Source: Siphlonurus alternatus (lineage: Eukaryota; Arthropoda; Insecta; Ephemeroptera; Siphlonuridae). Taken from it: a stretch of 64,000 bases of DNA. The stretch's first letter is position 1. Each line of letters starts with the position of its first letter. Positions 1 to 12,276 of this stretch are shown piece by piece. Where the stretch lies: positions 19,501,482 through 19,565,481 of the forward strand of contig OX463787.1 of NCBI GenBank assembly GCA_949825025.1, read 5' to 3'. Both the position numbers and the translations under genes were made by a program. The notes beneath the pieces were generated by a model. It searched no databases and had not been told where the DNA came from. It worked only from the letters and a program-made list of their open reading frames with translations.

Positions 1-650
1 GGCGATGATTTGTAAAAAACCTTTTAATTTGAAAGTTCAAACACATTCATATGTTTGTCATGAAATAAAATACTTTTATTTATTAAATTGAAATCTTAGA
101 ATAAAAAAAAAAACAGGACAGTTTTTATAACTACATTAGAAATTATTTTGAAGTTGTCGATGATTACTTTTAGCGTAATTTTTCCAGACAAAAAATATTT
201 TTGTCATCCGACCACATACAATAATTAATTAATAGAGTAATCACACCGAAGATGGAAATGCATAGTATAAATTCGTATTGTTAAGAATCGGTTTATAATT
301 TTATTTACAAAACTTTAAAATTATTAGAACCAAATGATTAAATAATATTTATGGTATTATATATTTTAATAAATATTTAAAATTTTATTTTTTATAAAAA
401 TTAGTTCTACAACAATAAAATTTTAATTTTTATTATTTTTCATTCCGTTTTATAGCTGTAGTGTCCATGTTTTCCTCATTACAAAAAAAAAAAATTAAAT
501 CCGGATTCATTTGTCAAAATACGAGCACTCACCTTTCTACTTATATACATAACATGACGCCATATCCCTTTACGGGGTAAGCCAGCAGGATTATTACCTC
601 GGTCGTCTACAAATTGCCTACCAAATCGTTTCTAATTAGAACGTAATAAA
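1..650. other. AT-rich intergenic sequence
   Basis: Very AT-rich sequence with homopolymer A and T runs. I see no open reading frame of note, no RNA gene and no clear repeat boundary. Confidence 0.5.
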
Positions 651-794
651 GTGCATTTCCATGGAGCGAAGTCACGCGAGACTTGGTGGGGTGAGAAAAG
701 CGCACTTGCAGTGAAACTTTATGGCGGCCATATTGACAAGAAAAAATCATGGCACGATTCAAGCCTCGCATGACATCGCTTCATGGAAATAGAC
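651..794. mobile_element. Small MITE with about 30 bp imperfect terminal inverted repeats
   Basis: The left end reads GTGCATTTCCATGGAGCG and the right end is its imperfect reverse complement (about 4 mismatches in 30 bp, ending at 794). The element is 144 bp, non-coding and less AT-rich than its surroundings. The target-site duplication is unclear, so the superfamily cannot be assigned. Confidence 0.55.
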
Positions 795-896
795 TGTATT
801 TTATATTGTAACATTATTTATTTATTTAGTTACTAAACAAAATTAATTAATAGTATGCAATATACAAATTACAGTAAGTATGCAAAAAAATTTACA

Positions 897-1003
897 ATCA
901 TGGTTAAAATCACATCAGATCCATAAGGAAATGGACGAGGTCAATAGATTTTGATGAATTTCACATGTGTTACACATCTGACCTAGGGTGATAAGGTTTA
1001 GAT
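897..1003 (+). repeat. Left arm of a long-range inverted repeat (partner 5168-5276)
   Basis: About 107 bp here is the imperfect reverse complement of 5168-5276. Shared blocks include GGTTAAAATCACATCAGATC, TTTTGATGAATTTCA and AGGTTTAGATATTA. The two arms enclose a palindrome, a pogo-like element and a 5S-SINE. They may be the terminal repeats of one old DNA transposon that later collected insertions, or two solo copies of one repeat in opposite orientation. Confidence 0.65.
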
Positions 1004-2269
1004 ATTATTTTTCCAAATTTCGAAAGAACCCGAAATTCAAAAAAGTTTAAAAAATGAATAAAAAGACCAATCTTGAGAAATAAAAAAAATTATATTTCAA
1101 ATTCAGTTCAATATAACTTTACAAAATAAATTTATTTGGGTTTATAATAGAGTTGCTAAACTTTTTTGCATTGATGATGTTGACCTAGAAATTTTATTAA
1201 GGTCAAAGGTTAGAGGTCAAATTATTATTATTATTATTATTTTTTTAGCTTTTTAACTGAACCCTAGTATAGGGTACTGGCCACATTTAAGTGACTGAAT
1301 TGAATTTAACCTCCCGGCTTTTCGTATACCCTACATTTGTGGATCCCTTCCAAACCAGGACGGCCATGGCCTAAGCAATCCATCCCAGCATTCGCCTGGT
1401 TGTGACTGAGGAAACCATGGAAACCTTAGTCAGGATGGTCGGCAATTGATGGAGGATGCCATCAATCACCTCCCGGATGCACGAGTGGGTGTTCTTTAGC
1501 AACCGCTACTTGTGAAAAGTTTGGCGGTGCATGGCTGGGATCGAACTCACGACCATCCGATTACGAATCAGAGGTGTACACCACTGCGTCAAGTGCCTGG
1601 TCAAATTATAAACAGCATATAATTTCATAGCAGGGCCCCTAGCTAAAAAAATTCAAGACATAGGATTTGAAGAATGTTAATCCTTCTATAACATAAAACA
1701 TTCAGATTAATGGTAGATTCAAAAATTTTGAAGTAAAATTTTTTTTTATTAATTATTCCGAGGTTTAATGAAAAATTTAAATTTCGAATTTTGGATTTTT
1801 TTGAAATTTGAAAAATTAATATCAAAAACTCATCAACCTTGGTCAGATGAGTGACCTTTGTGAAATTCTTGACAAAACTTGATTTTTTTTTTTCAAAAAA
1901 CCTCGGAATAATTATTAAAAAAAATTGTTACTTCAAAATTTTTGAAACTACCATAAATTTGAATACAGTATACAGTATGTTATATAAAGATATAAGTTCT
2001 TCAAAACGTATTTTTTTAGCTAGGGGCCCTGCTATGGAATTATATGCTTTTTGTAATTTGACCTCTGACCTTAATAAAATTTCAAGGTCAACATTGTAAA
2101 CGCAAAAAAGTTTAGCAATTCTATTATAAACCCAAATAAATTTATTTTGTAATTTTATGTGGAACAGAATTAAAGATACAATTTTTTTAACTCTCAAGAT
2201 TGGCCTCTTTATTAATTTTTCAAACTTTTTTGAATTTCGTTTTTTTTCGAAATTTGAAAAAGTAATATC
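1001..2269. mobile_element. 1.27 kb palindromic (foldback) element, left arm interrupted by a SINE
   Basis: The ends are GATATTA-TTTTTCCAAATTTCGA at 1001 and its reverse complement ending at 2269. Internal blocks also pair, such as the GGTCAAAGG/GACCTCTGACC region and the GCAGGGGCCCCTAGCT / AGCTAGGGGCCCTGC pair near 1631-1646 and 2019-2033. No coding potential. The left arm carries a SINE at 1226-1598 and the right arm has the uninterrupted sequence. Confidence 0.75.
1226..1598 (-). mobile_element. tRNA-headed SINE, full length (minus strand)
   Basis: Read on the minus strand, the head has an A-box-like TGACGCAGTGG and a B-box-like GAGTTCGATCC, with a clover-leaf-like anticodon arm whose loop is TTCGTAA. 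The body carries the shared core described in the findings (TGACTGAGG..., CGAATGCTGGGATGG), and the 3' tail is A-rich with (ATT)n-type repeats. An 11 bp target-site duplication GGTCAAATTAT flanks it at 1215-1225 and 1599-1609. The opposite palindrome arm at about 2055-2070 shows the empty site. This is the best-defined copy of the family in the window. Confidence 0.88.
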
Positions 2270-2720
2270 ATATAATATATAATACCTATAACTCTAGAAG
2301 TATAGGGATTTTTGTCGCCACCGAGCTAGGGATCATGGTGTTTCACAGAGGGCTCTGAACTTCACTACCCTGTTTTTTTTACTGCACAATTGCCACAAAA
2401 GCTTCAAAAATTAACAGAAGACGTTGTGGCGCTAGTCTAGCAGTTTTGTCGCATGTGTTATGCCAGATGCGTGGAGGTGTGGGGGAAGGGAAGGAAAACC
2501 GCCCGAGGGGCATGTAGTTTTATTATAAGTGAATGTTGACCGAAACTTGCCTGGTATAAAGAAAATGAACCTTTTGCACGAAAAAATATATATAATACAT
2601 TAAAAGTATACAAAACACGTGCAATATTTTATCATGATAATATTCTCTTTTGTTGACTGCTCATCACCAAGTTTTAATTCTTAGATTTTATATTTACTCA
2701 TATTATACCATTATATATTA

Positions 2721-3990
2721 CAGTAAAACCTTGATTTTACGAAATTGAAGGGACCGAAAAATCGGGACTTTGAGGTTCGTAAACTCGAGGTCCTCAAAAA
2801 AAATTAAAAAAATGCCGTAAAACGTACGAATTAACAAATTATTGCAATAAAAATTCGTTTTTATGATTGATTCAGATTTATTCGAGTGGTAATAGAGATT
2901 AAAACAGTAGAAAAATATGAAATAGCGTGAGATAAAAAGATCGCGATTTAAGAGAGTGATCGATCGCGTATTATATAATGTCGCGCGGTAATTCGGGATT
3001 ACGTGAAAACATAAAAAATAATCAAAACGTTACTAACAGTAAGACACATAATATATGGCATTAATATATTATTAATGACATATAAAAATACATTAACGGT
3101 GCGATGTAAATTTGCATCTCTTAGGAAATCGCAATTTTTACGTGAATATCATAACATCGCGGACGTGACTTTTGAAGGGGTGGAAAAAAAAAAAAAAAAA
3201 AAACTTCAATTTCGTGTATTTTAGGTCTTTTAGAAAATGAAAGAATTCATATTAATTTTGTTTTCGCAATTCGCAATCGACATTTGAAATGCAGTCAACG
3301 ACGTTATTTCTATTCGCGTAGCCAATAAAATAAAAGTACTGTTCATATATACGCGGTTAATTTTCCATAACGACGTGCGTTTTATTTTATTTTTTAAATT
3401 TTTTTAATTTTTATTTTTATTCATAATTTATTAAATAAAATTTAAAATTGAATGAAGTTTTGAGATATATATATAATGTACTCCATTCATGCAGCAATGC
3501 GATTGGGTCGTACGATCTGGCCGGACGAAGAGGATTCGACACTTTATTATTTTTAAGATCTTATTTACATCGAATTAGACCACGCAGTTGCCATACAAAT
3601 AAAAGTTTTATCAATCAGTTATTGTTTTATGACTAATAAATAAAAAATCTTACGAATTGACGCTATAAAATAAAATTAATCTCGATTCTCGATCACAAAT
3701 TTTACGTTACGACGCACGCGTAATTTACATTTAAAAAACGCTTTAAATTTTTTATATATGACAAATATATGACAAATCATAGGGCTATGGACAAATATAT
3801 TCGTAAACCCGAGGTTAATGCTCTCTAGGGACCGTGAGCACTTCGTATTTCGTAAAATCGAGTTTTCGTATTATATAAATTCAAGGTTATTTAACATGCA
3901 TTTCCCTATCTAACTATTCGGGACCGAGAAAATACTTCGTAAAATCGCGAATTTCGTTAAATCGAAGTTCGTAAAATTGAGGTTTTACTG
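2721..3990. mobile_element. Non-autonomous pogo/Tigger-like element (Tc1/mariner superfamily)
   Basis: The terminal inverted repeats start CAGTAAAACCTTGATTTTACG at 2721 and end with GAGGTTTTACTG at 3990, flanked by TA on both sides (2719-2720, 3991-3992). TA duplication with CAGTAAAACC-type ends is typical of pogo/Tigger elements. The interior is 1.27 kb with no transposase ORF (the longest is 62 codons), so it is a deletion derivative or MITE. Interior motifs of the type CGTAAA-TCGA recur near both ends and may be subterminal transposase sites. Confidence 0.8.
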
Positions 3991-4067
3991 TATATATAAT
4001 ATATGGTATAATTATATTATATATTATACTGTATAATTATTCTAACCGCATATTTTGTTTGAAAAAA

Positions 4068-4341
4068 CACCGAAGTCAGGCTACGTCGAGCGTGGTTAGT
4101 ACTTGGATGGGTGACCGTTTCAAGTAGAAAATACGCTGCTCCCTCCCTGGGGTAAATTCATCTCGCTTTCCACCCAGTGCAGTGATGCACTTGTGTGTGG
4201 TTCCCCAGGCTTTGGACATTACTTTGGTCCATTGAGAAAAAGTAGAGGTGTCCGTCCTGACTGAGTTTTCCACGGTTCCCTCAGTCTCACCTCAGCGAAT
4301 GCTGGGACGCGTAAGCATGCAGGCCGCGTGGCCACTATCGG
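4068..4341 (+). mobile_element. 5S rRNA-headed SINE (SINE3-type), 5'-truncated copy
   Basis: It begins inside the 5S internal promoter (CACCGAAGTCAGGCTACGTC, then GGTTAGTACTTGGATGGGTG), so it lacks about 45 bp of the head. A SINE body follows: GCTTTCCACCCAGTGCAGTG, then the shared core TCCTGACTGAG...CTCAGTCTCACCTCAGCGAATGCTGGGACGCG. The 3' part is cut after about 274 bp, without the GAGCTGTAAGCTCTTA tail seen in the copy at 35531. Confidence 0.85.
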
Positions 4342-5167
4342 AAGAAAGTTATAGCCTTGAGCAGCAATATTTTATATATTTTTGTTTTTTTTTAAGGAAG
4401 AGAAAAAAAAACACTGCACTCTTTTTATCTTAATTCATAAAAAAATAACTTTCGTTTTTCCTAGCTAGCCTATAAAAATTAAAGGAGCAACAACAATGTA
4501 AGAATATAGTACTGACAGCGAGATGACACTAAATAAATCGCTAATATTTCAATTCTGTATAATATTTATTAGAATTATAATAATTTATAATGTTTTTTTT
4601 TTTTACATGGCTTTTTTATAAAACAAGTTTGAAAACGGCAATATATAAATTTTAAATAATATATATTTTATATCTCCCTGCTTTTTTTCAGTTTTTATAT
4701 ATATATATATATATATATAATATATTTATATATATTTATTATATAATATATAATAATTTTAATATAATATTATATAATTACGCAGTAATAATTATCAGTT
4801 ACAAGCAATATTGTAACTGACTGTGAGGGATGACATAATTTACTGCCGGTTGCTAGCAACCCGCCGGCCCGCCCGCCTGCTATAGTAAAAATCACATAAA
4901 GAGAATAATTTTTTCACCCCTCTCGCAACGCTACAGGATGGGAATATGAGCCTTGTGGACGATTTTCGTAGCTGACGCGTGGTATAGTTGTCCGGCCCCT
5001 TGCCATCACCTGCTTGGCCGTGTTTCGCTGGTGGTGCAGGCGTGACGTCACACCAGATGCGACAAAAACGCCATCTCTTTTCTACCATGAAAAGGTCGAC
5101 CATCCCCTGTAACTTATGCAACTAGTTTTGACGACATGGTTTAACGTGGGGTCTGGACTGGCCTGGT

Positions 5168-5276
5168 AATATCTAAACCTCATCATCCTAGGTTAGATGT
5201 GTAATATATATGAAATTCATCAAAATTTATTGACCCCCTCCATTTCCTTATTGATCTGATGTGATTTTAACCTCAT
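5168..5276 (-). repeat. Right arm of the long-range inverted repeat (partner 897-1003)
   Basis: Imperfect reverse complement of 897-1003. Just inside it, 4850-5160 is locally GC-rich (for example CCCGCCGGCCCGCCCGCC near 4860) and non-coding, a compositional contrast with the flanks. Confidence 0.65.
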
Positions 5277-5346
5277 AAATAAAAAGTATTTTATTAGCTT
5301 ATCCTCATTTCTGAAGAAAAAAAGAAAAAAAAATATATCTTCTTAT

Positions 5347-6518
<1,172 letters not shown>

Positions 6519-6838
6519 ATGGAGTACCGACCTCGAAATTTTGTATAACAGAAATGGATAGAGGATGAAAAGTTATGTTACTCTGATTTCTTTTAGATTT
6601 TTTTAGGGACCGGAAAGTATTGCTAAAAAGTTTTGGCGAGGTCGGGTTCGAATCCACGTCTGTTTTTGGTCCTATCTTTTATTAAGGGAAGCGGCAAGAG
6701 GCAGCACTTTTTCTGTACTTTCAATAATTTTTAAAAAAATAGTTGCCGGAGTCTAAAAAATCTGATAAAAATCAGAGTATCATAACTTTGCACTCTCTAT
6801 CCATTTCTGCAATAAAGAAATTGAGGACGGTACTCCAT
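6519..6838. mobile_element. 320 bp palindromic MITE (GGAGTACC ends)
   Basis: The left end ATGGAGTACCGACCTCGAAA and the right end TGAGGACGGTACTCCAT are inverted repeats, and inner pairs such as GAAATGGATAGAGG / CTCTATCCATTTC match as well. The internal stretch GTTATGTTACTCTGATTTC resembles the interior of the palindromic MITEs at 41595 and 46227, so the three may be one family with divergent ends. It lies about 0.9 kb downstream of the protease-lectin gene. Confidence 0.7.
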
Positions 6839-7600
6839 TTAAATGAAGAAAGCTAGAGACCTAGGAGGGAAAGTGGTATGGATAAGATCTAAGTAAAAAG
6901 CTTGGCCAATCAAAAGAAGTTATTCTTGGGACGTCAGAGTAATGACGCACTCTGATTGGATGAAAAATGGAGAAGTTACATTGTGAAATTAGAAAATTGT
7001 GACGAAAGTAAATATAGACACCATTTTTGTACGGACATTGATTGGCTGCTCTCTAGAGGTCAAACTCGAAAGCTCAGAAAAGCATAAAAAAAACACCGTG
7101 CATTATTTGAGTATTCGTGCTTTGCCACTGTTCCGTGTTCCGTGTTCCCTCCCCAAGGAGGCTAGAAGTAAGGAGGATGCACGGAGATGAAACCCTCACA
7201 CGAACCAGCCAGAAACGCTGAAAGGCTGTAGTTGATCACTCTTTTAGAGCCAATTTTATCCGCTAAAAATTTAAAATTGAACTGAAGAAACAATCAAAAG
7301 TCACTTTTAGTAAATGTACTTTTATTTAATGCAGTGACCTTTTTAAATGAAGATGGATTAATTTTAAATGAAATAAACCCAATTTTTGTCCCGATATTGA
7401 AGGAATTAATTTACTCTATTTGAACCTTTTGCGGATGAAATTGGCAAAAAAAATGAGATCAACAATTGCCTTTAATAATTTCGTCCTGTCCGTGTATGGG
7501 CAGCAGTTCCATATCTTCTACTTACGTTTAGTCTCCTTGCTCTAGCAGTCAAGGATCAAAGTGAAGTTCAAATCAATACGAAGCGTTTGCTCTCTAGCGG
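6839..7600. other. Intergenic sequence downstream of the protease-lectin gene
   Basis: No recognised repeat or RNA gene. A 63-codon frame at 6999-7190 has no recognisable domain and was not accepted. Confidence 0.4.
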
Positions 7601-7693
7601 CCAAAACTAGAACTCGGAACAACAGATGAAAAAATATGCATACTTTGATTTTTCAAGTTTAGACACGAATTGGCAGCAGCTCCATGTCCCTCC

Positions 7694-7699
7694 TTTATT
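7694..7699 (-). terminator. Polyadenylation signal AATAAA of the protease-lectin gene
   Basis: TTTATT on the plus strand is AATAAA on the gene's strand, about 53 nt past the stop codon at 7752. That is a normal distance for a short 3' UTR. Confidence 0.6.
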
Positions 7700-7751
7700 G
7701 TTGTCTCCCTGTTCCCTACTGTAAAGCTTGCCTGGAAGCAGTGAAAAAAGT

Positions 7752-7993
7752 TTAAGAGCAGCGTAGTTCCAGTTCACATATAAACTGGAACTGTCTCGAG
7801 CATGGATCATCTCGCCACCAATGAGATTCTTTACCCCAAACATTCAACAATATACAATCTTCGTCTTCCCCTTCAAACTCCAAGTTGTTCGGCTGTCCTC
7901 TTCTCCAATCAGTGTATGTAAAAATTTCTCCGGTCGTCCACTTGTAAAATCCTTCCTGCTCCTGGTCGTTTCCACTAATCCACATGTTAAAAC
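7752..7993 (-). CDS. Exon 9: C-terminal half of the lectin domain and stop
   Basis: 242 nt, phase 1 entry after acceptor TTCCAG. It encodes residues 367-446: WISGND, then the Ca-site-like QPN (400-402), C413, WRDD (426-429), C431 and FIC (439). QPN is neither EPN (mannose type) nor QPD (galactose type), and the usual WND is WRDD, so sugar specificity cannot be predicted. Confidence 0.92.
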
Positions 7994-10900
7994 CTGGAAA
8001 AAAGAAAAGACAGTTTAGGGTCTTGATGCACAGTTGAAAAGAAGGTAAAATTACACAGAAATCCATTTTTTAAACTGAGTCAAGAACTCAAGATATTTTA
8101 TTTTAAAAATTAGTAGAGAGTTCATAGTAATTCCACTGTAAATTGTTCACATTTTTTTTGAGCCCATGAAATATTTGTCGAAAAGTATTGTCGGGTTCAG
8201 GTATAAATTCCCTATTCTTTGATATCCCGTCCATTTAATGAGAGATTCTTAGAGAGGCGTCATTATTCTGCATCCTCAATAATTTTCAAAAATAATTTCC
8301 TGTCTTAAAAAAAAATAAAAAAAGTTAAAAAAAAATCAAAAGTACACCCTACATCGTTTTTCCCACTAAAAATTCCTAAATTGATACCCCTTTCATATAT
8401 TAAAACATTGAAAAAAAATTAAATTACTAGCAAGAATAATTTTTTTACAAACTCACCGCCATCTTTGGTTATCTGTTGAACTAGGTGACCTTTGACCCTG
8501 TCATTCTCCTCCTTTGTCGTTAGGCTGGCCAACTCCATACCGTTTGACTTACAGAACCGCTGAGCTTCGTACCAGGTTACCTCCTAGTTAATTAAAATTA
8601 TAGATTATTGATAAAACGTAACATATCGTGGCAAAAATTTCTTCAGCTTTGTAGCCCATACACTCATCCTTCTCACAAACATGACACACCAACGACAGGA
8701 CCCCCACCTATCTTGACTTTATACAAGATACTAACGCAGGACTTAGTAAAAAAATATGGATATGCAAAGATGCAAATCTGTGCGTGAAATAGAGAGCACA
8801 GAACATCTATCGAACTTTTGCGAACATCTGCGAAATCATCACAAAACTAAGAATGTGAATTTTTGTATTAAGGATTAAAAAATTTTGAATTAAATATATG
8901 AATTTGATCTCTGAGCTATGAATTGACTAGTGTATATTTATATATTATTATAGTACTCACCCTGGATTGTTCAAAGTAGTAATACTTGTCCCCAACTCTC
9001 GTTAGTTGCAGTGCACTAACTGTAAAAGTATATAATATTTTGAATGGAAAACCTGCACTATACTTACTTATTTCTAGAATGAATAGAGGTTGTGAAATTC
9101 AATAAGTGTTATCTTTTCTACATTGTGTTTTGTATTGAAATTATTTTTACATTAAATTTAAAAATGTGCAAGTTCTTTTGGCGATTCTCAATCTATAATG
9201 AATAGTGAGAGCTTGAACAGCTATTGATTCTTCCAGTAGCCGTGGTTGCAGATACAATAATGTATTTCAAATAAGTAAATTCCTTAAAACTCTGACATAG
9301 TAAATATTAACTTTTGCTATTTTAATTTATAGCTTACATCTTTATTTTTTTGAAAATGAGAAATTATATTTTTAGTGTTGTTAAAAAAAAATCTAGAAAA
9401 ATATCACAATATCTTTGGAAATGGTTGGTTTTTGGAATATCTTAATTATGAATGAACAAGAATGAAGATATTTCTTAATTCTAGAATTACCAAGGGGAAA
9501 GGGGGCGGTCGAAAACGACTTACAATTCCCTTAAGGCGGAAAAGAGTATAAAATACTTCTGAAAAAATTATAAAATTGTTATTTTTAATTTTTCATCGAG
9601 TAATATATTTCCTTAAAAAAAATACAATAGAAAAAATTGGGTTAAGAATAGTAAAATTTAATTTAAATATTTGGGTCTTCGATCATCCCTCCCCCTTTCC
9701 TTTGAAAAAAATAGCGTGTAATGCTAAGGATGACGCATTGTAACTTACAAACATTTTTGTGCCTAATGCTGCAAGAAGATAGTTTTAGCCAGGGAAGTAA
9801 GTTTGCCATATCAGTGAACAAAATGTAGTTGGTAAGGTCACATAAGCCGGAGTCGTCATCTTCCAGTTGCAGTGATTTACTGACGAGTCCACGCAGAACC
9901 CAGGACTTGGATCCATCTTGTTTAGTACGACGAACATACATCCCACTGCCACTGTCACCGTTACATGGTCCTGTGCCTGAAATCGAATTGAAATTCTGTT
10001 ATTTTAAAACTATAGACAAGACATCGATTATTTGAATAAATTAATTATAATTAAATCAACGGTTAAAATATTTCGAAAAAATTCAACGATTGTCCCAAAT
10101 TGATTTGAAAAACATCTTTTGTAACGAAATGTTCTTTTAAATTTCTCAGGTTAAGCCTTTAACTATTTTTGATTCCTAAAATTGACATTATCATTTTCTT
10201 TATTAACGTTTGGTTTGTTCTTACCATCTCTTCTTCCTGCACAGAATGTGTAATTGTTGTTTGCAATATGAAGAAAGTCAGTATTGCTTGCAAGGCATTT
10301 TTCTTTGTCAATTATTGGTAGTTTTATCATTCTAGGAATCTCTGTCATTGTTTTGTTGCTTGCATCTCTCCCCCAGCCGACAACCTGCAGAAAATTATTA
10401 AATATTTTATTTTAATTTTTGTGTCGTTTCGTCACTGACTACACTCTATTACGTTCATTGGGATAATAAAACCCTTATGAAAATAACAGGTAAACTTAGA
10501 TTGACATTTTCCGCCATTGCAAGAGCAACGTGAAGAAATAAATAATAAATGGCAACAATTCTTTTGTGTGACCATTTGATCGAATTTATGATTTCACGTG
10601 GATATCATTACATTTATTTAAACCAAAATAATTCAACCATACTTAACAAACTTGGCTATATTTTTCTGAAAAAGGGTATTTAGTTCATTATTTGGCAAAT
10701 AAGGCTGCAAAATCTGAGCGCCACTAGTTAACACGCTATCAAAGATTTAATTCTCGTGTGGGTCATAATTGTCCCATTGAACGTGATAACATTTAGTTAA
10801 GGTCTGTCGCTATGAAAATATGCAAGTGGAATGAAAAGAGATGTCACTACCAGTCTTTAGTAAATGATGTCCGAGATTGGGTGATTTTAATTCCAACATT

Positions 10901-11486
10901 TCAAAGGAAATAATAAGATTAACCGTTTTTAAATGAGCAACAGTCATTATAATTATGTTTATCTATTTCCTAGTCTGATGAATTTGTGAATACAATAATT
11001 ATATGTTAAGTTATTGCAGTTAAAAAAATGCCCCTATAACTCAGAGAGCAAAAGCTCAAGGCAAAGAAAGAAATATAAAGGGCAGCCGTGCCGTGATGAA
11101 TGCTCCTTCTCTACCGTTGCGAGTGCGCCTCAACATTCCATTGTATTTTAAATTGAATAGAAGGGAGAGTAACGGTAAATAAACAAATATGTATTATTTT
11201 GAAAGAATTAATATTATGATTTTTAGGATAGTAAGCATTGAAACTTTTTTTTTTTCGATAAAAAAATAAAATATATTATTGTATTTTTTAATTCCTTTTG
11301 TTATATATAATGAATCTAACTCGAATCTAACTTGTAAGTAATAATCCTAATAATTACGTAATTTTATATATTAAAATTTACTATCATTCATAATGCTGTT
11401 TCGCTTTATGTGGCTCATCATATCTAATCATATGCTTGAAATAAAAATAATTTGATAATAATTTGTTTCTGGATCCGCGCCTGATT

Positions 11487-11549
<63 letters not shown>

Positions 11550-12237
11550 TTTTTTTTTTTTACAAGGATACACCCCTTAGAGCTTATAGCTCGCGGCGAG
11601 GTACTGGGTAGGGATATAAGGTAGGGAACGGATAGTGGCCACGGCCTGCATGCTTACGCGTCCCAGCATTCGCAGAGGTGCGATTGAGGGAACCGTGGAA
11701 AACCTCAGTCAGGACGGACACCTTTACTTTTTCTCAATGGACCAAAGCGATTTCCAAAGCCTGGGGAACCACACACAAGTGCATCACTGCACTGGGTGGA
11801 AAGCGAGACGAATTTACCCCAGGGAGGGAGCAGCGTATTTTTTACTTGAAACGGTCACCCATCCAAGTACTAACCACGCTCGATGTAGCTTGACTTCGGT
11901 GATCTAACGAGAACCGGTCAATGCACTGCGCCAATAATATTATTATTAAAAAAATAATAATTAATAATAATAATAATATTATTATTAATAATAATAAATA
12001 AATATTTATTTATTTATATTTATTTATATTTATATATATTTTATATTTTTGTATAGATATGTATTATATAAATACATATAACTATACATATAATACTATA
12101 TATATATATAGTTATATAATATTATAACTATATTATAAATGTTATAATAAATATTATAATTTTATATAATTACGGTCCAATAATTAATAATAATTATAAT
12201 AATTAATTAATTTTTCTCTCAATAAAAAAATCGATAC

Positions 12238-12276
<39 letters not shown>

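Noticed and set aside
4076..4433. ORFs of 61-65 codons on both strands
   Set aside because: Chance frames through the 5S-SINE. Related frames recur at each SINE copy (11678-11893, 35731-35922, 56978-57169).
4840..5121. 93-codon minus-strand ORF
   Set aside because: GC-richer patch inside the nested repeat region, with no recognisable domain and no support from a second copy.
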